This document shows, piece after piece, positions 34,733 through 44,010 of a stretch of 64,000 nucleotides of DNA; within the stretch, counting starts at the first letter, position 1, and the number at the start of each line of letters is the position of its first letter. Location: NCBI RefSeq assembly GCF_001434465.1, contig NZ_AZGE01000003.1, positions 1 through 64,000 of the forward strand, given 5' to 3'. The notes under the pieces were generated by a model. The model was not told the DNA's origin. It worked only from the letters and a program-made list of their open reading frames with translations, and did not search any database. The position numbers and the translations under genes are program-made. Source of the DNA: Limosilactobacillus oris DSM 4864. GTDB lineage: Bacteria > Bacillota > Bacilli > Lactobacillales > Lactobacillaceae.

Positions 34733-34892
34733 TATTTTTGCGGATTATGGGGCGGACGGAGAGTACACTGGTACGGGGGTTGGCTTTGAAGCGTTCGATT
34801 AGTCGTTTGCCAAAGTTTTGTAGACGATTGTTAATCCGGTTGACCTTTGCTAAATTGTTAACAGACACGTGGATTTTGCGTGAGTTACGCAC
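34719..34892 (-). CDS. Possible small gene or gene remnant, unknown
   Basis: A 57-residue frame opens from a GTG with a balanced, protein-like composition (segments VNNLAKVNRINNRLQNFGKR and KANPRTSVLSVRPIIRKNMK) and ends in TAA. The frame is open for some 15 codons more upstream (ICLPHGL). There is no good ribosome site, so it may be a decayed gene. I do not recognise the family. Confidence 0.3.
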   Translation of the reverse strand: MRNSRKIHVSVNNLAKVNRINNRLQNFGKRLIERFKANPRTSVLSVRPIIRKNMKAL

Positions 34893-34993
34893 CAGACCAT
34901 GGGGAAGGCAAATACCATGGTGGGGGGATCAATAAAATAAAGGAGATCAAAAATCGTGACGAGTCAATAGCTAATATCAGGGAGTTTTTATTA

Positions 34994-35545
34994 ATGCGTT
35001 TGAAACAAGGACCACGGGGACGTGATGGCGGTAATGGGAAACAAGAAGAAATCTTTCAGCGGTACCGCCCGCTAATTATCAGGCTCTGGCGGCGCTACTA
35101 TGTTGCTGGCCTGGAATTTGCCGACTGGGAACAGGAGGCGCGGATGGTGATTGTCCGCGTTTTAGAGGTGTACCAGGGGAGCGAAGATGGTGAGCAGTTT
35201 AGTGGTTTTTTAAAACAGAGTCTGGTTAACCGCATCTTGGATTTATACCGGGCTCGGAAGGCTCACAAGCGGATTCCGGCAGGAGAAATTGGGGCATTGA
35301 CGCCGGAAGCTGAAGAAATGCTGCAAGATCAGCCGTGGCGCCAACCTGAGGAGCTGGTTCATGGCCGGTTCTGTCTGCGGCAATTGATTGCGGCTTGTTC
35401 ACCCTTTGAACGTCAGGTGTTGCTTAGTTTTAATCAGGGATATTCGATAGACGAAGTTGCGGAACGCTTGCAGTGCACGAAGCGTCAGGTACAAAGTGCA
35501 ATGGGGAGGAGCAGGAGGAAAATGATGAAGATTATCCAGTCATAG
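34994..35545 (+). CDS. Sigma-70-family factor, ComX/SigH-like
   Basis: The 183-aa protein resembles the alternative sigma factors named ComX or SigH in lactobacilli, which direct late competence genes in related bacteria. Region 2 is QRYRPLIIRLWRRYYV with EFADWEQEARMVIVRVLEVY. Region 4 is a helix-turn-helix (SIDEVAERLQCTKRQVQSA). The start at 34994 is preceded by CAGGGAG at 9 bp; the frame is open upstream but without a site. No anti-sigma gene is adjacent. Confidence 0.8.
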   Translation: MRLKQGPRGRDGGNGKQEEIFQRYRPLIIRLWRRYYVAGLEFADWEQEARMVIVRVLEVYQGSEDGEQFSGFLKQSLVNRILDLYRARKAHKRIPAGEIGALTPEAEEMLQDQPWRQPEELVHGRFCLRQLIAACSPFERQVLLSFNQGYSIDEVAERLQCTKRQVQSAMGRSRRKMMKIIQS

Positions 35546-35595
35546 CTGGCACTTGTTAATTTGAATACAAAGTTAGCTTATTTTTTACCTCATTG

Positions 35596-35624
35596 TTGTA
35601 ATCGCTTACAAAAGATGGTATATT
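35596..35624 (+). promoter_or_regulatory. Promoter of the candidate small RNA
   Basis: TTGTAA and TATATT are separated by exactly 17 bp. The -35 box is overlapped by a perfect cre site. Confidence 0.7.
35597..35610. promoter_or_regulatory. Perfect cre (CcpA) site over the -35 box
   Basis: TGTAATCGCTTACA fits the consensus TGWAANCGNTNWCA at all positions. Its placement over the -35 and the upstream spacer predicts repression by CcpA when good sugars are present. Confidence 0.7.
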
Positions 35625-35630
35625 AAAGGC

Positions 35631-35922
35631 GTGGAAGGAAAAGTAAATGAGTCCATGATACGTCATGAAGTTCTCCCACCTGATAAAGTGCCGAAGGAAG
35701 TTAAGGAGTAGGCAGAAGCAACGTAAGTGTGACCTGAAATATCGTTTAGCGTTTATCTTTTAACAGTTGTGGTCACCAGGGTGCGCTTGAAGGGCGGTAA
35801 AAAAAGCGACTTTGCGGAAGTTTAGAATCAAAGATAGTTAATTAATCAGTTCCAGTGCAAAGTGGCGAGATTCCTTCCGTATGAGTAAAAGGCTGGGTAG
35901 AAACCCGGCCTTTTACTATTTT
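35631..35922 (+). ncRNA. Candidate CcpA-controlled small RNA, about 290 nt
   Basis: The unit starts about 7 bp after the -10 and ends at a 15-bp terminator stem (35884-35917, AGTAAAAGGCTGGGT with ACCCGGCCTTTTACT). Local helices include CATGA-TACG-TCATG (35654-35667) and GTGACC/GGTCAC (about 35729-35776). No long frame is open. An SD-like GGAAGG precedes a three-codon frame (ATG at 35647), whose TGA overlaps the ATG of an 18-codon frame (35655-35711), so a peptide is possible. The family is not recognised. Confidence 0.55.
35884..35922 (+). terminator. Terminator of the candidate small RNA
   Basis: A perfect 15-bp stem (two G:T pairs) with loop AGAA is followed by ATTTT. Confidence 0.85.
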
Positions 35923-36065
35923 AAATGGCAAGTCACCGGCGGGTGGGACGACTGTTGCGGAAGTGGTACTCGACCGACCTGAAAGCAGCGGCCTCATCCA
36001 GTGGTGGAGGAACGGGGGGGGGGGAGTCATTTTTCAAAAAATAATAAATTAATGCAAAATACTGC

Positions 36066-36093
36066 TTGCAATTTTTCTGGGAATCAGTATAAT
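36066..36093 (+). promoter_or_regulatory. Promoter of tRNA-Leu(CAG)
   Basis: TTGCAA and a consensus TATAAT are 16 bp apart, about 39 bp before the tRNA. Confidence 0.8.
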
Positions 36094-36131
36094 AATTATT
36101 GTTGTCTGATTGATAACAACTAAATAGCGAT

Positions 36132-36215
36132 GCCCCAGTGGCGGAATTGGCAGACGCGCAACGTTCAGGTCGTTGTATGGGTTTCCATGTACAGGTTCGA
36201 ATCCTGTTTGGGGCA
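36132..36215 (+). tRNA. tRNA-Leu (anticodon CAG)
   Basis: This is a class II tRNA. Acceptor GCCCCAG pairs with TTGGGGC, with a G:T pair at position 7. The anticodon stem is CAACG/CGTTG with loop TTCAGGT, giving CAG. The CCA end is not encoded. It is isolated from the main tRNA array and has its own promoter. Confidence 0.94.
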
Positions 36216-36313
36216 TAGGGTTAGCTCGGTAAATGTTGATTTACCGGGCTTTTTCTTTGTCGGTGTTTCTAGGTGTGCATTGCCAGAATCTCAATCGGGG
36301 GAAGGATTGTTCA

Positions 36314-37039
36314 ATGAAAAATAAACTTTATGAATCGAGCATGGCGATTATGGCGCTGATTTCGATTATTTTAATTATTCTTGATTATGGCTCGGTAATT
36401 AACATTGACCGGGGTTACCCAGCCCTATTAAACAACGTTTTGCTGGGAATTTTTACGATTGACTATTTTAGCCGCTTATACCTAGCCAAGGATAAGAAAA
36501 GGTTCTTTAAGGAAAATATTTTTGACCTGCTCTCCATTATTCCGGCTAGTGCCTCCTTCAACCTTTTCCGGGTTGCGCGCTTAGGACGCCTGGTAATGGT
36601 GTTCCGCTTGGTACGACTAGTCGGTCTGACCGGTAAACTGAACCGCCTTCTGAAAATTAACGGCTTGGTTTACATCATCTATACCAGTCTTGCTATTTTG
36701 ATCATTAGTGCCGCCATGTATTCCGTCAGTGAACACGTCAGCTATGGACGGTCGTTATGGTGGGCAATCGCCACCGCGACGACGATTGGTTATGGTGATA
36801 TTTCACCCCATACGGTTTTGGGCAAATTTGCCGCTATCCTGCTAATGATTATTGGAATCGGCTTTGTCGGGGTCCTCACCAGTTCGCTGACGAACTTCTT
36901 TATTCAGGACCATACTAAAGACCGGATGACCACGGTCCTGAACAAGCTGGACCAACTAGAAAAAGCTAACCGAGAACTTCAGGCCGAAGTATGGCGACTG
37001 GTGCAACGGCAGGAACAGCGTGATAATCAAAATGAGTGA
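36314..37039 (+). CDS. Voltage-gated-type potassium channel
   Basis: The 241-aa protein has six membrane helices. An S4-like helix carries regularly spaced arginines (RVARLGRLVMVFRLVRLVG, about 86-104). The pore has the K+ selectivity filter TIGYGD (157-162). A C-terminal coiled coil (about 212-236) probably helps tetramer formation. It would let potassium pass through the membrane, possibly gated by voltage. The start at 36314 has AAGGATTG upstream; the frame is open further 5' into the tRNA trailer. A strong terminator follows. Confidence 0.9.
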   Translation: MKNKLYESSMAIMALISIILIILDYGSVINIDRGYPALLNNVLLGIFTIDYFSRLYLAKDKKRFFKENIFDLLSIIPASASFNLFRVARLGRLVMVFRLVRLVGLTGKLNRLLKINGLVYIIYTSLAILIISAAMYSVSEHVSYGRSLWWAIATATTIGYGDISPHTVLGKFAAILLMIIGIGFVGVLTSSLTNFFIQDHTKDRMTTVLNKLDQLEKANRELQAEVWRLVQRQEQRDNQNE

Positions 37040-37051
37040 CTCGGCTGGCTT

Positions 37052-37087
37052 GGCGGCCGGGATGCTTGCTCCCCGGCCGTTTTTTGT
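37052..37087 (+). terminator. Terminator after the K+ channel gene
   Basis: CGGCCGGG pairs with CCCGGCCG, then TTTTTT. Confidence 0.92.
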
Positions 37088-37185
37088 TATAATATGAAGT
37101 TGCTTTAAGAATGGGTCGAACCAACCCTACCGGTGGTCAAACCGGTTGCTGACCGTCAGATGAAATTATCAGAGGAGCAAATGCA

Positions 37186-38334
37186 ATGATCTATTTTGAT
37201 AATAGCGCGACGACAAAAATATCTCCTGAAGTTTTGACAACCTATGATACGGTTAGCCAAAAAATTTGGGGGAACCCCAGCAGTCTGCATAACTTTGGTG
37301 AAGAGGCCTGGAACTTGTTGGAACAGGCTCGGCAGCAGATTGCTAAGTTAATGGGCGTAAAACCGAGTGAAATTATATTCACAAGTGGTGGCTCCGAGGG
37401 GGACAACTGGGTAATCAAGGGGACCGCCCTCGCTAAGCACCGCTTTGGCAAACACATCATTACCACTTCGGTGGAGCACGCGGCGGTACGCAATGCAATG
37501 GCTCAGTTAGAAGAGTTGGGCTTTGAAGTTACGTACCTGCCAGTTGACAAGGAAGGGCGGATCAACCCGGCAGATGTCAAGGCCGCCCTCCGTCCCGATA
37601 CCATCTTGGTCTCCATCATGGCTGTTAATAATGAAATTGGCACTATTCAGCCAATTAAAGAGGTCGGCGAAATTCTCAAGGATTACCCGAACATCCACTA
37701 CATGGTTGACGCGGTTCAAGCGATTGGCAAGGGCTTAGATGACCTTGTCTTTAGTGACCGGGTCGATTTTGCAACTTTCTCTGGGCATAAATTTCACGCT
37801 CCCCGGGGAACGGGCTTTGTCTATGCCAAGAGCGGTCGGAAACTTTCGCCGCTGATTGACGGCGGCGGTCAGGAACGGACGATGCGGAGCGGAACGGAAA
37901 ACACCCCTGGTGACGTCGCAATGGCCCGGGCCATCCGCTTAGTGAAGGAAAACGAAGCCGCAACCGTTAAAAACGAGCAGGCGATCAAGGAGCGGATTTA
38001 CGACCACCTCAAGCAGTTCGACCATGTCCGCATCTTCTCTGGCCGCAATGCTGGTTTTGCACCCCACGTGCTTTGCTTTGCAATTGTTGGTGTCCGTGGA
38101 GAAACGATTGTCCACGCTTTTGAGGAACAGGGGATTTACATTTCTACCACCAGTGCTTGTTCTTCAAAGAAACACGCCGAAGCCGGGACGTTAGCTGCGA
38201 TGAAAGTACCGGAAAATGAAGCTACCAGTGCGGTCCGGATTAGTCTTGGTGACCAGAACACCCTGGCAGATGCCGATGAGTTCAACCAAGTTTTGGATCA
38301 GCTTTACGCTGGTTTCCAAAAAATTATTGACTAA
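37186..38334 (+). CDS. iscS: Cysteine desulfurase (IscS/NifS-like)
   Basis: This PLP enzyme takes sulfur from cysteine. Here it most likely feeds ThiI for 4-thiouridine in tRNA, since thiI follows after 19 bp. The 382-aa protein has TSVEHAAV (His98), the PLP-lysine motif SGHKFHAPRG (Lys202) and the active Cys325 in STTSACSSKK. AGAGGAG precedes the ATG. The upstream leader has an ACCGGT...ACCGGT hairpin (about 37128-37147) of unknown role. Confidence 0.93.
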   Translation: MIYFDNSATTKISPEVLTTYDTVSQKIWGNPSSLHNFGEEAWNLLEQARQQIAKLMGVKPSEIIFTSGGSEGDNWVIKGTALAKHRFGKHIITTSVEHAAVRNAMAQLEELGFEVTYLPVDKEGRINPADVKAALRPDTILVSIMAVNNEIGTIQPIKEVGEILKDYPNIHYMVDAVQAIGKGLDDLVFSDRVDFATFSGHKFHAPRGTGFVYAKSGRKLSPLIDGGGQERTMRSGTENTPGDVAMARAIRLVKENEAATVKNEQAIKERIYDHLKQFDHVRIFSGRNAGFAPHVLCFAIVGVRGETIVHAFEEQGIYISTTSACSSKKHAEAGTLAAMKVPENEATSAVRISLGDQNTLADADEFNQVLDQLYAGFQKIID

Positions 38335-38353
38335 CAACTAAGGAGGTAAACAC

Positions 38354-39574
38354 TTGCAGTACACTGAAATTATGGTGCGCTACGGTGAGCTTTCCACCAA
38401 GGGGCACAATAAAAAGTCATTTATTGACCGCTTGGGAAGCAACGTTCGCCATGCCCTACACCGCTTTGAGCAAGTAAAGGTGCACGCCCAGCAAGATCGG
38501 CTCCACGTCCAATTAAATGGTGCTGACTACGACGAAGTGATGAAGCACCTGAAGGACGTCTTCGGGATTCAAAACTTTTCACCGTCGATTAAGGTTGAAA
38601 AGAGTTTTGAAGCCGTTGCGGCCGCTGCTGAAGCGATGGTAAAGGAACAGGTTACTAAGCCCGTGACTTTTAAGATTGAGACCAAGCGCGCGGACCACCA
38701 CTTCCCAATCGACACCTTTGAGATGAATAACCGCCTGGGCGGGGACCTGTTAGAGAAGTTTCCAGACAAGCTAAAGGTCGATGTTCACCATCCCGACCTG
38801 ACGATCCGGGTTGAAATTCGCTTAAACGGGATTTTCCTCTCCAGCGAGACCATCAAGGGTGCTGGTGGGCTCCCGGTTGGAACCGCCGGCAAGGGAATGA
38901 TGATGCTTTCCGGGGGAATTGACTCGCCAGTGGCCGCCTACTTAGGAATGAAGCGGGGTGTTTCGATGGAAATGGTTCACTTCTTTAGCCCGCCGTACAC
39001 TAGCCCCCAGGCGCTTGCCAAGGCGAAGCAGCTGACGGAAAAGCTGGCTAAGTACTCCGGTAGTATCAAGTTTATTCAGGTGCCGTTTACCGAAATCCAG
39101 GAAGCGGTGAAGGAAAAAGTTCCAGAAGGTTACTTGATGACCGTCCAACGGCGAATGATGCTCCGTTTGGCAACGGCAATTATGGAAAAACGCCACGGCC
39201 TGGCAATCTTTAATGGTGAGTCACTGGGCCAGGTGGCTTCCCAGACGATGGAGAGTATGATGGCAATTGAGGACGTGACGAACTATCCCGTTTTACGGCC
39301 GGTCCTGTCCTTTGATAAGACGGAAATTATCAAGATTGCCGAAAATATCGATACCTATGACTTATCAATCCTGCCGTACGAAGACTGTTGTACGGTCTTT
39401 ACGCCGCCGTCGCCGAAGACTAAACCAAGCGTGAAAAAGGCCCGCTTGTACGAACAGCACCTTGATGTTGAAGGCTTGATTCAGCGGTCCCTAGATGGCA
39501 TTAAGATTACCGAAATCCATCCTGGGGAAGACTTCCTGAACCAAAACGAGGATGTCTTTGCGGAACTTCTGTAA
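38354..39574 (+). CDS. thiI: tRNA 4-thiouridine synthase ThiI
   Basis: It adds sulfur to U8 of tRNA and may supply sulfur for thiamine. The 406-aa protein has an N-terminal ferredoxin-like/THUMP part (about 1-165) and the PP-loop [14 protein letters not shown]. There is no C-terminal rhodanese domain, as usual in Gram-positives. The start is TTG, supported by AGGAGGT 9 bp upstream. It forms an operon with the cysteine desulfurase gene. Confidence 0.95.
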   Translation: MQYTEIMVRYGELSTKGHNKKSFIDRLGSNVRHALHRFEQVKVHAQQDRLHVQLNGADYDEVMKHLKDVFGIQNFSPSIKVEKSFEAVAAAAEAMVKEQVTKPVTFKIETKRADHHFPIDTFEMNNRLGGDLLEKFPDKLKVDVHHPDLTIRVEIRLNGIFLSSETIKGAGGLPVGTAGKGMMMLSGGIDSPVAAYLGMKRGVSMEMVHFFSPPYTSPQALAKAKQLTEKLAKYSGSIKFIQVPFTEIQEAVKEKVPEGYLMTVQRRMMLRLATAIMEKRHGLAIFNGESLGQVASQTMESMMAIEDVTNYPVLRPVLSFDKTEIIKIAENIDTYDLSILPYEDCCTVFTPPSPKTKPSVKKARLYEQHLDVEGLIQRSLDGIKITEIHPGEDFLNQNEDVFAELL

Positions 39575-39583
39575 AATTCCTGC

Positions 39584-39612
39584 TTGACGTCGCTAAGTTA
39601 TTTAGCTATGAT
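39584..39612 (+). promoter_or_regulatory. valS promoter
   Basis: TTGACG and TATGAT are 17 bp apart, 10 bp after the thiI stop. Confidence 0.8.
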
Positions 39613-39617
39613 ACAAG

Positions 39618-39855
39618 CATAATAAGCAATGACCGAAAGAGTAGTGAGTCGTGTAGTGCCTAGCGAGGGCCAGTTGGTGAAAGGGCCTGGCTGCTGACTG
39701 ACGAATGTAGCTCGGGAGCTGATTGGCTGAACCTTTATTAGGCTGATCCGGTTCATCACCGTTACCAAATGAATGAGGGGAGTCATGACTTGACTCAATT
39801 TAGGTGGTAACGCGAGCAATCGTCCTATCAGAAATGATGGGGCGATTTTTTTATT
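39618..39855 (+). promoter_or_regulatory. T-box leader, valine-responsive
   Basis: Stem I has AGTA on the 5' side and GACGAAT-GTA-GCTC on the 3' side, so the specifier is GTA (39707-39709), matching tRNA-Val(TAC). The T-box TTAGGTGGTAACGCG is at 39800-39814. The terminator (about 39818-39855) ends in TTTTTTT. The bulge TGGT fits A73 of tRNA-Val. Confidence 0.92.
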
Positions 39856-39910
39856 AGTCGTGCTTACGAAGATGATGGAGTAAACAAAATGTGAAAGGAG
39901 CGATTATACG

Positions 39911-42562
39911 ATGACAAAAGAGATGTCAACTAAGTATGATCCGTCAGCAGTTGAAACTGGCCGCTACCAATGGTGGATTGACCAGGGTCTGTTCAAACCC
40001 AGCGGTGACAAGAAGGCCCACCCGTATTCTATCGTGATCCCGCCGCCGAACGTTACCGGGAAACTTCACTTGGGCCACGCCTGGGATACGACCCTGCAAG
40101 ATATTATTATCCGGCAAAAGCGGATGCAGGGTTATGACGTTCTGTGGATTCCGGGAATGGACCACGCCGGGATTGCCACCCAGGCAAAGGTAGAAGCCCG
40201 GTTGCGCAAGCAGGGGATTTCCCGTTACGACCTGGGCCGGGAAAAGTTCGTTCAACAGGTCTGGGACTGGAAGGACGAGTACGCCGACATTATCCACCAG
40301 CAATGGGCCAAGATGGGAATTTCTGTTGATTACGACCGGGAACGCTTTACCCTGGATGAGGGGCTGAACAAGGCCGTGCGGAAGGTTTTCGTTGACCTTT
40401 ACAAGAAGGGCTTAATTTACCGGGGAACTTATATTATCAACTGGGATCCGCAAGCGCGGACGGCCCTGTCGGACATTGAAGTTGTCCACAAGGATGATCA
40501 GGGTGCCTTCTACCACGTTAAATACCCGTTTACCGACGGCACGACCTTTAACGGCAAGGACTACATCGAAATTGCGACGACCCGTCCGGAAACGATGTTC
40601 GGTGACGAAGCGGTCGCTGTCCACCCTGATGACGAACGCTACAAGGAACTGGTCGGCAAGAAGGTCAAAGTACCGCTGGTTGATCGGGAAATCGAAATCA
40701 TTGCCGACGAATACGTTACCCCAGACTTCGGAACGGGGATGGTTAAGATTACCCCAGCCCACGACCCGAACGACTTCAAAGTTGGTAAGCGTCACAACTT
40801 GCCAGAGCTGAACACGATGAATGAAGACGCCACGATGAACGAAAATGCCGGCAAGTACGAAGGCATGGACCGGTTTGAAGCCCGGAAGGCAATCGTCAAG
40901 GACCTGGAAGATCAAGGCTACATGCTCAAAGTAGTGCCAATTACCCACTCTGTTGGTCACTCCGAACGGACCGGGGTCCAAGTCGAAGCGCGCCTGTCGA
41001 CCCAGTGGTTTGTTAAGATGAAGCCGCTGGCTGAAATGGCACTCAAGAACCAGCAGACGGACGACCGGGTAAACTTTATCCCTGAACGGTTCGAGCACAC
41101 CTTTACCCAGTGGATGGAAAATATTCATGACTGGGTAATCTCCCGGCAGCTCTGGTGGGGCCACCGGATTCCGGCTTGGTACAACAAGCAGACCGGGGAA
41201 GTTTACGTCGGGATGGAAGCACCAAAGGATGCCGAGAACTGGGAGCAGGATAATGACGTCCTCGATACCTGGTTCTCCAGTGCCCTCTGGCCGTTCTCAA
41301 CGATGGGCTGGCCGGATACTGATTCCGCAGACTTCAAGCGCTACTTCCCAACCAACACCCTGGTTACTGGTTACGACATCATCTTCTTCTGGGTTTCCCG
41401 GATGATTTTCCAGTCACTCGAATTTACTGGCAAGGCACCGTTTAAGAACGTCCTCCTGCACGGTTTGATTCGGGATGAACAGGGCCGGAAGATGAGTAAG
41501 TCCCTCGGAAACGGGATTGACCCAATGGACGTCATCAAGAAGTACGGGGTGGACGCATTGCGCTGGTTCCTGATTACCGGCTCCACCCCAGGTCAGGATA
41601 TTCGATTCTCCTACACCAAGATGGACGCTGCCTGGAACTTCATCAACAAGATTTGGAATGCCAGCCGGTACGTAATCATGAACCTTGGTGAGATGCCAGC
41701 CCCAGTTCTGCCGGCCAAGGAAAAGTGGGACTTAGCCGACCGGTGGATTCTGAGCCGGCTGAACGCTACGATTGAACAGGTTACCGAAATGTCAGAGAAG
41801 TTTGAATTCGGTGAAGTGGGACGGGCCCTCTACAACTTCATTTGGAACGACTTCTGTGACTGGTACATCGAAATGACCAAGGAGAAGCTGAATAACGGGA
41901 CCGCAGAAGAAAATGCCGACACTAAGAACATTCTTGGCTACGTCTTAGATCAAACCCTGAAGCTCCTTCACCCGATCATGCCGTTCGTAACGGAAAAACT
42001 TTGGCAGTCAATGCCGCACGATGGCAAGTCAATCATGGTCGCAGCCTACCCAACGGTTAATGCCGATCTGAATGATCCGGCTGCAACTGAGCAGATGGAT
42101 AGCCTGATTGAGATGATCAAGGCGGTCCGGAACATCCGGAACGAAGCTAACGCACCGATGTCAAAGCCGGTAGACATCCTGGTTAAGACTAAGGACGCCC
42201 ACCTGGCCGAGATGCTCAATGCGAACCGCGATTACATTGACCGCTTCTGTCACCCGGCAGAATTAAAGATCGGGGCCGACGTGGAAGCACCAAAGCTGGC
42301 GATGTCCAGTATCCTGGCAGGGGCTGAAGTCTTTATCCCAATGGCCGAACTGGTCGACCTGGATGAAGAACGAACCAAGATGGAGAAAGAAATTGCCAAG
42401 CTGGAAAAGGAAGTTGAACGTTCCAACAAGAAGCTCGGCAACAAGAAGTTTGTTGAAAATGCTCCTGAAAAGGTCGTTGAAGCCGAAAAGCAAAAGGCCG
42501 TTGAGTGGCAGCAAAAACTGGCGGCCGCACAAGATCGCTTGGCCTCATTGCAAGATGCTTAA
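39911..42562 (+). CDS. valS: Valyl-tRNA synthetase
   Basis: This class I synthetase charges tRNA-Val. The 883-aa protein has the HIGH-type HLGHAW, the editing region ([12 protein letters not shown]), KMSKSLGN and a C-terminal coiled coil ([19 protein letters not shown]) that binds tRNA. All are normal for the family. AAAGGAG precedes the ATG by 11 bp. The T-box leader upstream controls it. Confidence 0.97.
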   Translation: MTKEMSTKYDPSAVETGRYQWWIDQGLFKPSGDKKAHPYSIVIPPPNVTGKLHLGHAWDTTLQDIIIRQKRMQGYDVLWIPGMDHAGIATQAKVEARLRKQGISRYDLGREKFVQQVWDWKDEYADIIHQQWAKMGISVDYDRERFTLDEGLNKAVRKVFVDLYKKGLIYRGTYIINWDPQARTALSDIEVVHKDDQGAFYHVKYPFTDGTTFNGKDYIEIATTRPETMFGDEAVAVHPDDERYKELVGKKVKVPLVDREIEIIADEYVTPDFGTGMVKITPAHDPNDFKVGKRHNLPELNTMNEDATMNENAGKYEGMDRFEARKAIVKDLEDQGYMLKVVPITHSVGHSERTGVQVEARLSTQWFVKMKPLAEMALKNQQTDDRVNFIPERFEHTFTQWMENIHDWVISRQLWWGHRIPAWYNKQTGEVYVGMEAPKDAENWEQDNDVLDTWFSSALWPFSTMGWPDTDSADFKRYFPTNTLVTGYDIIFFWVSRMIFQSLEFTGKAPFKNVLLHGLIRDEQGRKMSKSLGNGIDPMDVIKKYGVDALRWFLITGSTPGQDIRFSYTKMDAAWNFINKIWNASRYVIMNLGEMPAPVLPAKEKWDLADRWILSRLNATIEQVTEMSEKFEFGEVGRALYNFIWNDFCDWYIEMTKEKLNNGTAEENADTKNILGYVLDQTLKLLHPIMPFVTEKLWQSMPHDGKSIMVAAYPTVNADLNDPAATEQMDSLIEMIKAVRNIRNEANAPMSKPVDILVKTKDAHLAEMLNANRDYIDRFCHPAELKIGADVEAPKLAMSSILAGAEVFIPMAELVDLDEERTKMEKEIAKLEKEVERSNKKLGNKKFVENAPEKVVEAEKQKAVEWQQKLAAAQDRLASLQDA

Positions 42563-42578
42563 CATTAATTGATGTCCC

Positions 42579-42628
42579 CAACAAGGCGGTTAACCGGTCA
42601 ATCGTGACTCGTTGACCGCCTTGTTTTG
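42579..42628 (+). terminator. Terminator after valS
   Basis: AACAAGGCGGT pairs with ACCGCCTTGTT, then TTG. Confidence 0.88.
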
Positions 42629-42645
42629 AATAAAGGAGGATTAAG

Positions 42646-43962
42646 ATGATTTCAACGTATGAAGAGGCGTTGGCTTTTATCCATGGCCGGACGAAATTCA
42701 AGAAAATTCCGACGCTCAAGCGGATGCGGCGCTTTTTAAAAGAACTCGGCGACCCGCAGGAGGGCTTAAAGTACATCCACGTCACCGGAACCAATGGGAA
42801 GGGGTCGGTCGTGGCGATGATGCGGTCAATGCTGCTGGAAAGCGGCTTGACGGTTGGCAGCTTTACTTCGCCCTTTATTACCCGCTTTAACGAACGAATC
42901 GAACTTAATGGCGAACAAATCAGCGACGCGGACCTGGTGCGGCTGACGAACCAGGTCGCCGGGGTAGTGGCTAAACTTGACCAGGCCTTACCCGAGGGGG
43001 GACCGACGGAGTTCGAAATTGATACGGCCATTATGTTTTTGTACATGGCGGAAAAACAGCCGGACGTGGTACTGCTGGAAGTTGGCATCGGGGGCCTCTA
43101 TGATTCGACAAACGTGATCGTTCCCGAAGTCAGCGTGATTACGACGGTCGGCTGGGACCATATGAAGTACTTGGGGAATACTCTGGCGGCAATTGCCACG
43201 CAAAAGGCGGGCATTATTAAGGCGGGCCGTCCAGTAGTAGTCGGTCAATTGCCAGCAAGTGCCGCAACCGTGATTAAGCAAACGGCAGTGGCAAAGGACG
43301 CCCGCTTGTACACGCTGGATCGTGACTTTACGGTTAAAAAGTCCGCCAACCACCGTTTTTTCGCTCAGATTACTTATTCTGGGTTGGAACTGCACCAGCT
43401 TCGGGGACAGTTAGGCCTAGGCGGTGACTATCAGGTGGAAAACGCCGCGGTGGCTCTGACGGCGGTCCAATTATTTCTCACGAGTAACCATTACCCCCTG
43501 GACCGGCACGCCTTGCTGACCGGCTTGGCAGAGACGCGGTGGCCGGGACGATTGGAACCCGTTAACGCGGAACCGTTGGTGTTGTTGGATGGGGCGCATA
43601 ACCTTCCTGGAATCCAGGCACTAGTTAAGACGATTCGTGATGATTTCGCCGACCGGGACGTTTACCTGTTGGTGGCCATTTTGGCCGACAAGCAGTACGA
43701 GCTGATGCTTGGTGAGCTGGCGAGCCTTGGGAATGTCCATATCACCGTTACCCACTTTGCGGGACCGGGGCCTAAGCGACCAAGTGCTGACTTGGCCGCG
43801 GCTGCCCAGCAGATCAAGGCCCGCTACCCAATTCAAGTTGCCGAACAATGGCAATTGGCTTTTCAGCAGGTAGCTCAGGAACTAAGCAGCGACGACGTTA
43901 TGATTGTCACCGGCTCACTTTATTTTATTTCAGAAGTTCGCCACCTATTTGATGCAAATTAG
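42646..43962 (+). CDS. folC: Folylpolyglutamate synthase / dihydrofolate synthase
   Basis: It adds glutamates to folates, keeping them in the cell. The 438-aa Mur-ligase-family protein has the P-loop VTGTNGKGSV (about 46-55), TSPFITRFNERI and the domain-linker DGAHNLPG. AAAGGAGG precedes the ATG. The order valS-folC is conserved in Firmicutes, and radC follows after 48 bp. Confidence 0.95.
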   Translation: MISTYEEALAFIHGRTKFKKIPTLKRMRRFLKELGDPQEGLKYIHVTGTNGKGSVVAMMRSMLLESGLTVGSFTSPFITRFNERIELNGEQISDADLVRLTNQVAGVVAKLDQALPEGGPTEFEIDTAIMFLYMAEKQPDVVLLEVGIGGLYDSTNVIVPEVSVITTVGWDHMKYLGNTLAAIATQKAGIIKAGRPVVVGQLPASAATVIKQTAVAKDARLYTLDRDFTVKKSANHRFFAQITYSGLELHQLRGQLGLGGDYQVENAAVALTAVQLFLTSNHYPLDRHALLTGLAETRWPGRLEPVNAEPLVLLDGAHNLPGIQALVKTIRDDFADRDVYLLVAILADKQYELMLGELASLGNVHITVTHFAGPGPKRPSADLAAAAQQIKARYPIQVAEQWQLAFQQVAQELSSDDVMIVTGSLYFISEVRHLFDAN

Positions 43963-44010
43963 GAAAGCAGTCGTATTTATTATTTAGAGCCGAAAAGGAG
44001 AATGATAAGT

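Larger units (their letters stand above)
34479..34993. other. Interval upstream of the sigma-factor gene
   Basis: The interval contains a repeat-type terminator (34545-34590), a cre-like site (34719-34732) and a stretch (about 34720-34930) open on both strands. In that stretch the minus-strand frame at 34719-34892 has the more protein-like composition. No clear promoter for the sigma-factor gene could be assigned. Confidence 0.5.
35546..36131. other. Gene-free interval between the sigma gene and tRNA-Leu
   Basis: No protein gene is supported. The interval contains a complete promoter-cre-terminator unit (35596-35922, candidate small RNA), a run of 11 G (36014-36024), and the tRNA-Leu promoter (36066-36093). 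Confidence 0.6.

Noticed and set aside
34738-34935. Plus-strand 65-codon frame upstream of the sigma gene
   Set aside because: It starts at a TTG with no site and has an extreme Arg/Leu composition; the minus-strand frame in the same place looks more like protein.
40412-41164. Long minus-strand frame opposite valS
   Set aside because: Same reasoning: valS motifs lie on the plus strand throughout.
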